DNA of 64,000 nt from Sporosarcina cascadiensis (GCF_009650995.1 NZ_WHVV01000010.1:1-64000); one strand, 5' to 3'; counted from the stretch's first letter, positions 36,372-46,262 are shown. The notes: a model not told the origin generated them from the letters alone. Made by a program: numbers and translations.

Positions 36372-38039
36372 TCAAATCCTCCCTGAACGCACGATGGAAA
36401 CCAGCAGATAGGCAAACATCAATGTGGCAATGACCGAACCGACTTCTATAAGCGGCAGACGGAAAAACATAGCCGTCTGTCCTGCAATGGCAGATCCGAC
36501 AATGAGACCAACCATTAATATACTGAAGGCCAGCAGGACAATACTGAATGAAAGCCGGTTGGCAATTTTATCGAAGCGCCGGAAAATAACATTTGTTTCT
36601 TTCAGGCCGATATCTAAATCTACTTTGCCTTTTTCGATCGTCCTAATCGCCTTTTTAATGTCTGTTGGAAGTTCAGCGACAATTTCAGCATTCTTTGCAA
36701 AGGTATGCCAGCTGTTTTCTAGCAGTCTGCGCGGGTCGAACTGCTTTAGGAAAACTTTTTTGCTGTACGCTTCAATGGCTTTCATGATGCTCAATGATGG
36801 ATCAAGTTTACTGATCACACCTTCTAATGTGATGATGACTTTGGATAAAATCGCCATTTCATTGGGCAGCCGGATTCGGTGACGGTACGCAATGGAGAAA
36901 ATTTCCATAAAGACATCGCTTAGCTGCAAATCCGTTAGAGAAGTTTCATAATACTTTCTTTCAATAATCTGCAAATCACGGTAAAGAGCATCAGTATTCG
37001 TATCGTCATCCAAAATGTCCATCGCTGAAAAGACATCAATCATCCGCTCGATGTTCCCCTTTTGCAATGCGAGCATGAGAGAGATGAAATGATAGGTCAT
37101 TTCTTTGCTCAGCTGTCCGATCATCCCGAAATCAATAAAATAGACCGTATTGCCGGGAGTAATGAAGATATTTCCGGGATGCGGGTCCCCATGGAAAAAC
37201 CCGTGTTCCATCACTTGGGACAGCATGGAGTCCGCTATGCGCTGTGCCAGAATCTGCCTGTCATAGCCTTCTTCATCGAGTTGTTTTATATTGCTCACTT
37301 TTATTCCGGTGATCAGCTCGGTAGTCAGCAAAACACGTGTAGAATATTCATCGTACACACGGGGCACCTGGATTTCAGCAACTTTTTCAAACTGGCGTCC
37401 GATTCTCTCTGCATTGCGCGCCTCCAGCTGATAATCCAACTCCTCACGCAGGGAATGAGAAAACTCATAAATTAGATCGCGCAGATGATAAGCTTTCGCC
37501 CAACCCGTATTCTTTTCCAAAAAGCCGGCCAAATCATGCAAAATGGCAAGGTCCGTCTCTACCTGCTGCTGAATATTCGGACGTTGGACTTTCACCGCCA
37601 CTAAATCACCGCTGATCAGGCGGGCTCTATGTACTTGGCCGATAGAAGCAGAAGCGAGCGGCTCTTCTTCAAACTCCTGAAATAACTCTTCTAACGTTCC
37701 TTCCAGCTGCTGTTCAACAATCCTGCGCACGTCTTTGAAAGGAAAAGCCACTACATGATCCTGCAACTTCTCCAGCTCTTCTGCAATCTCTGCCGGAACT
37801 AAATCCCTGCGTCCGCTGGCGATCTGTCCCAGCTTGACAAAAGTAGGGCCCAGCTGTTCCAAAGCAGTCCGCAATTTTTTGCCTACATGATATAAATTTA
37901 GATCTGCGGCTTCATCTGTTGTTGAAAACTTTCGGTCAGTCAGTCCCAGACGGAACAAAATATGGCTGAATCCATTTTTTAAAAATACATTTATGATTTC
38001 TTGAGAACGCTGAGCGTTTTTCATCTTCCTTTTTAACAT
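36372..38039 (-). CDS. UbiB/AarF (ABC1) family atypical kinase-like protein
   Basis: A 555-aa protein. The ABC1 core has KLGQIASGRRDLVP (the KxGQ segment, about residues 70-83), the Ala-rich nucleotide loop ASASIGQVHRA near 120, the AVKVQRP Lys, HGFFHGDPHPGNI catalytic loop and the YFIDFGMIG metal motif. Two C-terminal helices (about 495-515 and 525-545) anchor it to the membrane. UbiB proteins support quinone-lipid metabolism as ATPases; the exact role in Bacillales is unsettled. ATG 38039 has GGAGGTG six bases upstream. Confidence 0.92.
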   Translation of the reverse strand: MLKRKMKNAQRSQEIINVFLKNGFSHILFRLGLTDRKFSTTDEAADLNLYHVGKKLRTALEQLGPTFVKLGQIASGRRDLVPAEIAEELEKLQDHVVAFPFKDVRRIVEQQLEGTLEELFQEFEEEPLASASIGQVHRARLISGDLVAVKVQRPNIQQQVETDLAILHDLAGFLEKNTGWAKAYHLRDLIYEFSHSLREELDYQLEARNAERIGRQFEKVAEIQVPRVYDEYSTRVLLTTELITGIKVSNIKQLDEEGYDRQILAQRIADSMLSQVMEHGFFHGDPHPGNIFITPGNTVYFIDFGMIGQLSKEMTYHFISLMLALQKGNIERMIDVFSAMDILDDDTNTDALYRDLQIIERKYYETSLTDLQLSDVFMEIFSIAYRHRIRLPNEMAILSKVIITLEGVISKLDPSLSIMKAIEAYSKKVFLKQFDPRRLLENSWHTFAKNAEIVAELPTDIKKAIRTIEKGKVDLDIGLKETNVIFRRFDKIANRLSFSIVLLAFSILMVGLIVGSAIAGQTAMFFRLPLIEVGSVIATLMFAYLLVSIVRSGRI

Positions 38040-38097
38040 GCAGATCACCTCCATAAACTATCCTATTTAAAAAGATACCATTGAATGTCGATTTCTA

Positions 38098-38883
38098 AAC
38101 AATTAGTTGGCGTGGTTTCGTCTCTCGACTTGGCAGGAGGTTTGAATGAAGTATGTGTTTGCAGTTTGAACCCGCTGCGGCGCTGGGGGATTGCCTTACG
38201 CTATGAGCCTACTGGCGAAGAGCATGCCTCACTGCCTTAATTTCTGCAAAGACCGCAGAAATACGGCAAAGCGAACCCTGCGCCGTTCGCTTAGCAACGG
38301 CCGACCCCGCAGTTGCGCCTACGCTGGTGTGGGGAATGTATGACATACTGCATTTTTACAGAGTATGAGTTTAGTTGGTGTTGTTACCGTTTCTCGACTA
38401 TGCAAATGCATTGATCACAAGAATTTTAGCTTCTGCAGAATGATAAGTAATTCATGAAATACAGTACTTATTATAATAATCTAAGATGGTATGCCCATAT
38501 TGCCACTCACATAAAAATGATTGAAACACTAGCCAGTGTACCGGAGTGAAAGCCGTCACGAAGAACGGCTTTTGCGAGTAAAAGCGTAGCGTTAGGAGCA
38601 CTGGTTTTAGGTGACTCCGGGAGGATCAGCCCGATAGGATGAGACAGCTAAGGGGAGCGAACGAGAATAGTGTGCAGAAGGAACACTGTATTGCCTTAAT
38701 TTCTGCAAAGACCGCAGAAATACGGCAAAGCGAACCCTTCGCTGTTCGCTTGGCTCACCGAGGGTCCCCCGGAACGCGTCCGCCTGGAACGCAGGGAAAC
38801 GGTCTCCTTCTACTTACCCGCACTTTCACTAACCATCCTATACTGCATAAAAGACTGTGGTAGATAAATCTGTCAAGTACCAG
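38098..38883 (+). repeat. Modular intergenic repeat, copy C
   Basis: The left arm is TTAGTTGGCGTGGTTTCG followed by CTCGACTTGGCAGGAGG. Then come the GGCGCTGGGGGATTGCC core, hairpin cassette alpha at 38233-38298, the GGCCGACCCCGCAGTTGCG block, GCCAGTGTACCGGAGTG, cassette beta (GCCGTCACGAAGAACGGC, 38552-38602), a second alpha at 38692-38752 and the right end CTGTCAAG. It is the only copy with two alphas plus one beta. There is no coding sequence. Confidence 0.82.
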
Positions 38884-39032
38884 TCCTGAAGGAGAGTCTT
38901 TCTGAGTAATACATTTCTATATTTCTATTAATCAAGTACAATAGAGGGAGTAAAGGTTGATGTATCAAAATAAAAGTAGTAAATACGGATAAACTTTAGT
39001 TCTCTTGACAGGAGTGAGTTGAAAAGTGGAGA

Positions 39033-39073
39033 GAATCCACTTCATTCACATATATATATAATGAAGTGAATTC
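39033..39073. promoter_or_regulatory. Long inverted repeat upstream of the EAL-HDOD gene
   Basis: GAATCCACTTCATT (39033-39046) and AATGAAGTGAATTC (39060-39073) are a 14-bp inverted repeat with one mismatch around a TA-rich 13-base centre. It sits 70 bases before the gene and could be an operator or an mRNA hairpin. Confidence 0.6.
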
Positions 39074-39142
39074 ATGCAAATTACATACATATAGAGAAGA
39101 TGATACTGCCTGAACCTCAAATTAAACATGGAGCTGAACCAA

Positions 39143-40390
39143 ATGAATGATTACTCGATATTTATCGGCAGACAGCCGATACTCGAGCGGCAAGGAAATA
39201 TATATGCATATGAGTTATTATACAGAAATAGTGAAGAGAATTTTTTTCCTGATATTAATCCTGAACAGGCAACGATCAGCCTGCTGGTGAATACCTTCCT
39301 TTCAGTAGGAGTGGATCAGGTTACTGACGGCATGCTTTCATTTATCAACTTTTCTGGGAAGCTGCTCGCTCAGGATTTATTTATGAGTTTAGATCCCAAT
39401 CAAGTAGTTATTGAGATATTGGAGGATGTTGAAATTACCCCTGCACTCTTGCGGCGCTTGGAGAACTTCAAAGAAGCGGGGTTTACAATCGCCCTGGATG
39501 ATTTCATTTTACAAAGTCAATACACACAGCATCCGCGGCTGTTTGAACTAATCGATATCATTAAAGTGGATTTTATGAATACCAGTAAGGCAGAGCGGGA
39601 TGCGATAAGAGTCTTTTTGAAGGATTATCCGGACATTATTTTATTGGCTGAAAAAGTGGAGACAGAAGCAGAATATCAGCTGGCATTAAACAGCGGATAT
39701 GATTTATTCCAAGGGTACTTCTTTGCGAAGCCGGAAATTATTAAGAGTGCGGAAATACCGGCCAACACACTGATTCACATGCAGATTGTAGAGTATTTTC
39801 AAAAGGAGTCACCATCGATCAGCGATCTTTCTGAAGTCATTATGCGTGACGTATCCATTTCTTATAAGCTGCTGCGATTTATTAATTCGTATGGATTTGA
39901 AATCCCGAGGCGGATTAGTTCGATCAAGCAGGCGATTGTTCTGATTGGGCTGGATGAAACAAAGAAGTGGCTGCAAGTGCTGATGCTGCATGATCTGGCG
40001 AGAGATGCAAAAAGCGGTCGTGTTACCGCGCTGGTGGAACTTTCCCTCAGACGTGCACGAGCGTTTGAATTGCTCGCGAAATATAATGGCAAGCCGAATA
40101 AAGATGAGTACTTCCTAACCGGAATGTTTTCCCTGATTGATGCAGTGATGAGTATGAAATGGGAAGATATCCTGCCTTTATTATCCCTGTCAGATGTGAT
40201 TATCGACACTCTCAACGGGAGTACGACGGAGATGACAGCTTATCTGGAATTGATTGTGGCAGTGGAGCGATTTGAATGGGACAAGGTTAGCCGGTTATCA
40301 GAAGAGCTCGGAATTCCGAAAAGAAAACTGGGAGAAATCTTTTTACAGGCTATGCGATGGTCACAAGGAATCGAAGAAGACTTTAACTGA
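39143..40390 (+). CDS. EAL-HDOD (YuxH-like) signalling protein with degenerate EAL
   Basis: A 415-aa protein with an EAL-like domain (residues about 5-200) and an HDOD domain (about 205-400). The EAL signature is YELLYR and metal-binding acidic residues are largely replaced (ALDDF remains), so phosphodiesterase activity is unlikely; such proteins usually act as regulators. GGAG at 39130-39133 favours ATG 39143 over ATG 39128. A terminator follows at 40398. Confidence 0.85.
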   Translation: MNDYSIFIGRQPILERQGNIYAYELLYRNSEENFFPDINPEQATISLLVNTFLSVGVDQVTDGMLSFINFSGKLLAQDLFMSLDPNQVVIEILEDVEITPALLRRLENFKEAGFTIALDDFILQSQYTQHPRLFELIDIIKVDFMNTSKAERDAIRVFLKDYPDIILLAEKVETEAEYQLALNSGYDLFQGYFFAKPEIIKSAEIPANTLIHMQIVEYFQKESPSISDLSEVIMRDVSISYKLLRFINSYGFEIPRRISSIKQAIVLIGLDETKKWLQVLMLHDLARDAKSGRVTALVELSLRRARAFELLAKYNGKPNKDEYFLTGMFSLIDAVMSMKWEDILPLLSLSDVIIDTLNGSTTEMTAYLELIVAVERFEWDKVSRLSEELGIPKRKLGEIFLQAMRWSQGIEEDFN

Positions 40391-40397
40391 GTCAGCG

Positions 40398-40430
40398 AAA
40401 AGGCATTTTCACTTGAAGATGCCTTTTTTG
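40398..40430 (+). terminator. Terminator after the EAL-HDOD gene
   Basis: AAAAGGCAT (40398-40406) and ATGCCTTTT (40419-40427) arms followed by T. Confidence 0.85.
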
Positions 40431-40567
40431 GTGTGTATTATATACAGCTAGACTAGAATCAGTGATAACTTGTTCCAAATAGGAAGTATTTGCGTTATAT
40501 CTTTTCAAGAAAGGGTATGGAAGTTAGTAAGGAAGTTACCATATGAACACTAGGAGTCGATTTAGTT

Positions 40568-42262
40568 GTGAATAAAAAGTTTTGGAAAAACCCCGTGTTC
40601 TCTATATCTGCAATATTTATTTTTATACTTGTATTATTGGGCGCGCTTAAGAAGGATCAGTTTGGAGCAGTTTCAGAAAGACTTTACCACTTTACAACAG
40701 ATAATTTCGGCTGGTTTTATTTGCTCGCTGTATTTATCGTCATTGTTTTTTTAGTGGGACTGGCTATCAGTAAGTTCGGTGCTATTCGTCTGGGCGGCGA
40801 TACGGAGCGTCCGGAATATCCTTTCTTCACATGGATCGGCATGCTGTTTTCCGCCGGATTCGGTGTGGGTCTTGTATTCTGGGGCGTAGCAGAGCCGATG
40901 AGTCACTATTTCAAATCACCGCTTGCAGGAGTGGAATCGCAAACGGAAGAATCAGCACGCGTTGCTATGGGCTATTCATTCTTCCACTGGGGAATTTCAC
41001 AGTGGGCGATTTTCGGAATGGTAGGTCTCGTTATTGGCTTTATGCAGTTCCGGAAGAAAAAAGACGGCTTGATCTCCACTGCACTCGAGCCGCTGATCGG
41101 CAGCAACCGTCATGTGAAAACAGGCATAGATTCATTTGCTGTGGTCGCGACAGTTATGGGGATTGCTACTTCTCTCGGTATGGGTGTTCTGCAGATGAGC
41201 GGAGGGCTGGAATACGTCTTCAACATTAAGAGTACTTTTACCATTCAGCTCCTCATCATTGCGGTCGTGTTTGTTGCGTACATGACATCCGCCGCTTCAG
41301 GGTTGGGGAAGGGAATCGCTTATTTAGGGAACTTTAACTTGGGAATGGCAATTGCCATGCTGGCGTTCTTTTTCCTGGTAGGACCAAAAGTCTTCATACT
41401 GGAAACATTTACGCTTGCTATCGGGGATTATATTAATAATTTCATTACGTACAGCTTGCGGCTGCAACCTTATCAAGGCGGTACATGGGTGAAAGACTGG
41501 ACGATTTTCTACTGGGCCTGGACCATCGCATGGTCACCTTTTGTCGGTGCATTTGTTGCACGGGTGTCAAAAGGACGGACAATTCGGGAATTCGTCATGG
41601 GTGTAATGGTAATCCCCCCTGCCTTTTCTTGTATGTGGATCGCGACACTGGGTGGAACCGCGCTGTACAGTGACTTGCGCAACGGCACACAAATCGCGGA
41701 AGAAGTGGATCAAGACGTTACGTCTGCCATATTCGCAACGCTTCAGCAGTTGCCGATGACGGGACTGGTCTCTTTTCTGGCTATCGTTTTAATATTTACT
41801 TTCCTTATTACGTCTGCTGATTCAGCCACGTACATTTTAGCAAGCATGACTACGCGAGGCAGTTTATTCCCTCCGTTGGTAGTAAAGTTTGTCTGGGGCT
41901 TCCTGATGACAGCGATTGCTGCTGTTCTTCTTTCAGCAGGTGGTTTGGAAGCACTGCAGTCAGCTTCTCTGGTGTCCGCATTACCTTTTACGCTGCTGAT
42001 GCTGCTGCTGATGTTTTCATTGGGAAAACTGCTCTCACGCGAACCGATTACAGTCAGACCAACTGATATTCGCCAATTTGAGCATGTAGAGGGTGAAGTT
42101 AAGAAAAAACGTAAGCGTAAAGAGAGCGAAAAAGAGAAAAAAATGCGCCGAGAGAAAGAAAAGCAGGAAAAAGCCAAGTTGAATAGAGATCGAAAATATC
42201 AAGAGCTTGAAAAGAAGAAGTATCGGGAGTACGAAAAAGAAAAAGAACAAGAGGACGATTAA
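40568..42262 (+). CDS. BCCT-family glycine betaine/choline/carnitine transporter
   Basis: A 564-aa Na+-coupled carrier. The family has 12 helices; here the WGVAEPMSHY motif is near residue 102 and the signature helix WTIFYWAWTIAWSPFVGAF near 310 carries the aromatic substrate box. The C-terminus (about 505-564) is a strikingly Lys/Glu/Arg-rich tail, a region that in OpuD/BetP-like carriers can sense osmotic conditions. The start is GTG with a distant AGGAG (11 bases), so the start could be imprecise. Osmoprotection is the likely role. Confidence 0.92.
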   Translation: MNKKFWKNPVFSISAIFIFILVLLGALKKDQFGAVSERLYHFTTDNFGWFYLLAVFIVIVFLVGLAISKFGAIRLGGDTERPEYPFFTWIGMLFSAGFGVGLVFWGVAEPMSHYFKSPLAGVESQTEESARVAMGYSFFHWGISQWAIFGMVGLVIGFMQFRKKKDGLISTALEPLIGSNRHVKTGIDSFAVVATVMGIATSLGMGVLQMSGGLEYVFNIKSTFTIQLLIIAVVFVAYMTSAASGLGKGIAYLGNFNLGMAIAMLAFFFLVGPKVFILETFTLAIGDYINNFITYSLRLQPYQGGTWVKDWTIFYWAWTIAWSPFVGAFVARVSKGRTIREFVMGVMVIPPAFSCMWIATLGGTALYSDLRNGTQIAEEVDQDVTSAIFATLQQLPMTGLVSFLAIVLIFTFLITSADSATYILASMTTRGSLFPPLVVKFVWGFLMTAIAAVLLSAGGLEALQSASLVSALPFTLLMLLLMFSLGKLLSREPITVRPTDIRQFEHVEGEVKKKRKRKESEKEKKMRREKEKQEKAKLNRDRKYQELEKKKYREYEKEKEQEDD

Positions 42263-42269
42263 GTAAAAG

Positions 42270-42308
42270 AAGACCGGCTCGGTGCCCAGCGCACGAGCCG
42301 GTTTTCTT
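42270..42308 (+). terminator. Terminator after the BCCT gene
   Basis: ACCGGCTCG and CGAGCCGGT arms (about 42273-42302) followed by TTTTC. Confidence 0.85.
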
Positions 42309-42435
42309 CATTTTAGAATGGCGTGCTGACCGCCCTTACTTATCTATAAAGTAAAGCTGGCAAACATAGTTTATAAAGAGTCAGAGAGGGAATTTTATCT
42401 ATAGTAAGCGATACACTCCGGAAGGGAGCAGCGCC

Positions 42436-43887
42436 ATGGCGAATAGAAAAAGGAAATGGACAAAAAAACGAATTGCCGCGTACGCGTTGCTGCTGTTCAC
42501 GCTGCTTTATGCAGGAGTCATGCTCTGGCAAACCTATAAACCACTGCCTTCTGGAATATCTTATGCGGGCGGCCTGCATCAAGTGGAAGACGTAGAATTC
42601 ATTTATGATCTGTCCTATTCTAAAACAAAATCGAAGGAAGATTATAAATCGGAACTGCATATTTTTGATGAAGTATTTCAAATGATTGAGGAAGCTGAAC
42701 AGTTTGTCGTTCTCGATTTCTTTTTAATGGATGATTATTATGATGAAAAAGAGGATTTCCCGCAGCTTGCCGATCAGATGACGGAAGTGCTGGTGGAAAA
42801 AAAGAGAAGTAATCCCGACATGCCGATCATTTACATAACTGATCCTTTAAATACCGGTTATGATTCCTATGAATCAAGATGGTTTAAGGAGCTTGATAAA
42901 GCAGGAGTCGAAGTAGTTTATACGGATCTTGAACCGCTGCGTGATTCTATGCCGATCTATTCAGGACTGTACCGCATATTGTTTCAGTGGATTGAAATAG
43001 ACGGCAAAGCACATTTTCCTAATTTCTTGGCAAGTGATGCGCCCAAAGTCAAATTCACATCGTATTTAAAACTGCTTAATGTCAAAGCGAACCACCGAAA
43101 AACAGTGGTGACGGACAAAGCGGCACTTGTTACTTCCTCCAACCCTCATGCTGCAAGCGGCCGTCATGGGAATGTGGCATTTAAAGTGACGGGTCCCGTG
43201 CAAAACGACATATTGGAAGCAGAAGAAGCAGTACTGCAATATACCAATGAAGGAAAGCTGCCGCGTGCAGAGGGACTGGAAAAGCAAAAAGGCCCATATA
43301 AAGTGCAGTATCTGACAGAAAGTAAGGTGCTCGATGCTCTGGTGAAAGATATAGAGAGAGCCAAGACGGGTGATCGTATCCGCATGGGTATGTTCTATCT
43401 TTCTGAACAGCAGGTCATACGGCCTTTGGAAGAAGCAGCCAATCGCGGTGTGGACATCGAGATGATTCTCGACCCGAATGAAAACTCGTTCGGCAGTAAG
43501 AAGTCCGGCTTGCCAAATCGTCCGGTCGTACAGGAAATCCAGGAAAACACTGACGACAAGATTCAAGTCCGTTGGTATAATACCGTCATTGGCCAGTATC
43601 ATACGAAGCTCGTCACCGTGCAGACGGCAGACCAAACTTTCATTACGAATGGTTCATCCAATCTGACAGAACGGACACTTCGCGATTATAATCTGGAAGC
43701 GAATTTACGCATTGTCGCCCCTGCAGACAGTGAGCTGACCGAGGAAATCAATGCGTATTTCGACAGACTCTGGAACAATGAAGACGCCCTTTACACGGTG
43801 GATGTTGAAGAGTATCAAAATAAACTGACCTTTTTCCAGCGGGGAATTTACGCTCTCCAGCGCTGGATCAAGATGACCACGTATTAA
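42436..43887 (+). CDS. Membrane-anchored phospholipase-D-family protein
   Basis: A 483-aa protein with an N-terminal helix (residues 12-30). The first HKD motif is HRKTVVTD near 217, with the following SSNPH; the second is HTKLVTV near 394, with NGSSNLT and DYNLEAN. The paired motifs are those of the PLD superfamily, including cardiolipin-synthase-like and nuclease members, so the exact reaction is not decided. A GGAAGGGAG site precedes the ATG. Confidence 0.88.
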   Translation: MANRKRKWTKKRIAAYALLLFTLLYAGVMLWQTYKPLPSGISYAGGLHQVEDVEFIYDLSYSKTKSKEDYKSELHIFDEVFQMIEEAEQFVVLDFFLMDDYYDEKEDFPQLADQMTEVLVEKKRSNPDMPIIYITDPLNTGYDSYESRWFKELDKAGVEVVYTDLEPLRDSMPIYSGLYRILFQWIEIDGKAHFPNFLASDAPKVKFTSYLKLLNVKANHRKTVVTDKAALVTSSNPHAASGRHGNVAFKVTGPVQNDILEAEEAVLQYTNEGKLPRAEGLEKQKGPYKVQYLTESKVLDALVKDIERAKTGDRIRMGMFYLSEQQVIRPLEEAANRGVDIEMILDPNENSFGSKKSGLPNRPVVQEIQENTDDKIQVRWYNTVIGQYHTKLVTVQTADQTFITNGSSNLTERTLRDYNLEANLRIVAPADSELTEEINAYFDRLWNNEDALYTVDVEEYQNKLTFFQRGIYALQRWIKMTTY

Positions 43888-43931
43888 ATAAGCAAACATT
43901 ATAGCAGATTAATTAATAGGAGAGAGATCAG

Positions 43932-44549
43932 ATGAAAATTGTGGTATTTGGCGCAACGGGGAGAACGGGCAGTGAAATCGTACGGATGGCATTGACAGAC
44001 GGCCATGAAGTGAAGGCTTTTGTACGGACACCTGAAAAATGTACTCCGCAGTCGAATTTGACTGTCATTCAAGGGGACGTGCGAGATGCACAAGCAGTAA
44101 AACAAGTCATAGAAGGCGTCGATGCAGTAGTAAGCGCATTAGGTACAGACGGCACAACCACATTGACTGAAGCAACTTCTTCCTTTATCGAGGGAATGAA
44201 AGCTTGTGGTGTTTCCCGTCTCGTCACAATCGGGACTGCAGGAATATTAGAAAGCCGGACTCAACCTTCGAAACTGCGGTACCAATCAAATGAATCCCAT
44301 CGTAAACTGACTTTTGCAGCGGAAGAGCACCATAAAGTATACGATATGCTAAGCGGCTCTTCATTGGAATGGACAATTGTCTGTCCTACCTATTTACCCG
44401 ACGGAGAGGCAGCTGGAAACTATCGAATCGAACGGGACCGGCTGCCAATTGAAGGAAAACAGATTACTGTGGGCGATACCGCAGCATTTGCTTATCATGA
44501 ATTAATTGAAAAGCAGCATATTGGCTATCGTGTAGGAATTTCCTATTAA
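43932..44549 (+). CDS. NAD(P)-binding NmrA/SDR-like protein
   Basis: A 205-aa atypical short-chain dehydrogenase fold. The N-terminus MKIVVFGATGRTGSEIV is the dinucleotide loop (GxxGxxG), followed by VVSALGTDG near 70. There is no classical YxxxK pair, as usual for NmrA-like NAD(P)H-flavin or sensor proteins. Substrate unknown. TAGGAGAGAG precedes the ATG. Confidence 0.87.
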   Translation: MKIVVFGATGRTGSEIVRMALTDGHEVKAFVRTPEKCTPQSNLTVIQGDVRDAQAVKQVIEGVDAVVSALGTDGTTTLTEATSSFIEGMKACGVSRLVTIGTAGILESRTQPSKLRYQSNESHRKLTFAAEEHHKVYDMLSGSSLEWTIVCPTYLPDGEAAGNYRIERDRLPIEGKQITVGDTAAFAYHELIEKQHIGYRVGISY

Positions 44550-44617
44550 AATCATATTGATTTGTGACTATCATTAGAATGGATGTAACGTTTGAACTAA
44601 AATCAAGTGAAAAGATG

Positions 44618-44647
44618 GATAACATTGCATGTTATCTGTGATATAAT
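44618..44647. promoter_or_regulatory. Perfect palindrome overlapping the promoter of the dCACHE-GGDEF gene
   Basis: GATAACAT-TGC-ATGTTATC (44618-44636) has perfect 8-bp arms. It lies immediately before a TATAAT -10 element (44642-44647), in the place of the -35 box, and 51 bases before the gene. It could be an operator. Confidence 0.65.
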
Positions 44648-44687
44648 AGGTTAATAGCATCATGGGGAGAAGGAGAATGGAAGACAA

Positions 44688-46262
44688 ATGAGATGGTCCT
44701 TGAGAAATTTAATTCAGATCGTAGCAATATTGGCGATCGTTTTGACCTTCCTAACGAGCACTACAGTCGGCTATCGCGTAAATAAGCAAAACTTAATTGA
44801 ATCAACGTTGGAAACGAATAAAGCGTATGCCGAGAAATTGTCTTCCACCACAGATACATATTTACGGGACATCCTTCAGACGTTGACAGTGAACGCAGAA
44901 GAAGTCATGCCATTACTTGATCAGCCGGGTGACCGGTTAAAGTTGAATACCATTGCGGAGCGGATTCGGACACAGACCGACACATTTAACTCTGTTGCAA
45001 TCGCTGACCCTGAAGGTACAGTGATAGGAGTATCACCGCCAAGTCTTGACTTGCTTGGCGAAAAACTGACATCGGCCGGCGCGCGCCAGGCACTGAAGGA
45101 AAAGAAGCCAATAATTTCAGAACCGTATGTCGGTATTACAGGAGAGCTATTGATCTTCATAAGTGTTCCGTTAATGTCAGATGACGGTGTATACAGAGGT
45201 TATATGGGCGGTGCCATCTATCTCAATAAATCGAATGTCCTAGAGAAAATGCTGGGTAAGCATTTTTATGATAATGGATCATATGTATATGTGGTCGATG
45301 GGAATGGAATGCTGATCTACCACCAATTACAAGATCGTTTAAAAGATGATGTGTCCAGTAATACAGTCGTGAAAAAAGTGATTACAGGAGTAGACGGAGC
45401 AGAGGAGATAGTCAACACGAAAGGCATCGCCATGCTGGCCGGCTACTCTTATGTTCCTATAGCAGACTGGGGAATTATATCTCAGCGGCCGGTTGAGATT
45501 TCCGTCGCGTCTGCAAAAAGCATGGTATGGGAGATGGCATGGAAATCGCTGCCGTTGTTATTCCTGGCCTTTTTCTTAGTATGGTATCTGTCAAGAAAGA
45601 TTGCATTACCGCTGCAAAAGTTGGCATACTATGCGGAAACGAGTACAGAAACTGACCATAAAGAAAAAATGGAAAATGTCTCGGAGTGGTATTATGAGGT
45701 CAGACAGTTAAAAGCGGCAATGCTGCACAGCTTGGATTACTTCAGAAATGAAATGAATTATTTCATTCATCAATCGACTACTGATCCGTTGACGAAATTA
45801 ACAAATCGCCGGACGATGGACGATTATATGAAAAAGTGGGTCGAGCAACGGACGCCTTTTGCGATAATTATCCTGGATATTGATAAATTTAAGCGTGTGA
45901 ATGACCGCTATGGCCACGCAGTCGGCGATGAGGTATTGATTTACTTAACGGACTTAATGCAGGAATGTGTTCGAAAAGATGATATCTGCTGCCGGTATGG
46001 CGGGGAAGAATTTGTGATTTTGCTTCCTAAAGCAGATAAAGTAACGGCTTTTCTCAAGGCAGAACGACTTCGTGAAACGCTGGAAAACAAAATCAGCCCA
46101 TGCGGAGAGATTGTAACGATTTCTTCAGGCGTAGCGGCATATCCATTACATGCAGAACACCTTGCCCGGCTGATTGAACTGGCGGATCAGAGTTTATATG
46201 AAGCAAAACGGACAGGTCGGAATAAAACCGTTGTAGCGCCTGACGAACCTCAACATGAGTAA
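44688..46262 (+). CDS. dCACHE-HAMP-GGDEF diguanylate cyclase
   Basis: A 524-aa membrane receptor. Helix 1 is residues 8-25; an extracellular double-CACHE-like domain spans about 30-285; helix 2 is about 286-305, followed by a HAMP-like linker; the GGDEF domain is about 365-520. The catalytic motif is YGGEEFVIL and the RKDD four residues plus five upstream forms a proper product-inhibition I-site, so active c-di-GMP synthesis is expected. The input signal is unknown. Confidence 0.9.
   Translation: MRWSLRNLIQIVAILAIVLTFLTSTTVGYRVNKQNLIESTLETNKAYAEKLSSTTDTYLRDILQTLTVNAEEVMPLLDQPGDRLKLNTIAERIRTQTDTFNSVAIADPEGTVIGVSPPSLDLLGEKLTSAGARQALKEKKPIISEPYVGITGELLIFISVPLMSDDGVYRGYMGGAIYLNKSNVLEKMLGKHFYDNGSYVYVVDGNGMLIYHQLQDRLKDDVSSNTVVKKVITGVDGAEEIVNTKGIAMLAGYSYVPIADWGIISQRPVEISVASAKSMVWEMAWKSLPLLFLAFFLVWYLSRKIALPLQKLAYYAETSTETDHKEKMENVSEWYYEVRQLKAAMLHSLDYFRNEMNYFIHQSTTDPLTKLTNRRTMDDYMKKWVEQRTPFAIIILDIDKFKRVNDRYGHAVGDEVLIYLTDLMQECVRKDDICCRYGGEEFVILLPKADKVTAFLKAERLRETLENKISPCGEIVTISSGVAAYPLHAEHLARLIELADQSLYEAKRTGRNKTVVAPDEPQHE

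Noticed and set aside
38639-38863. A 74-codon open frame
   Set aside because: Inside repeat copy C, with no ribosome site, and not open in the matching part of copies D and E.
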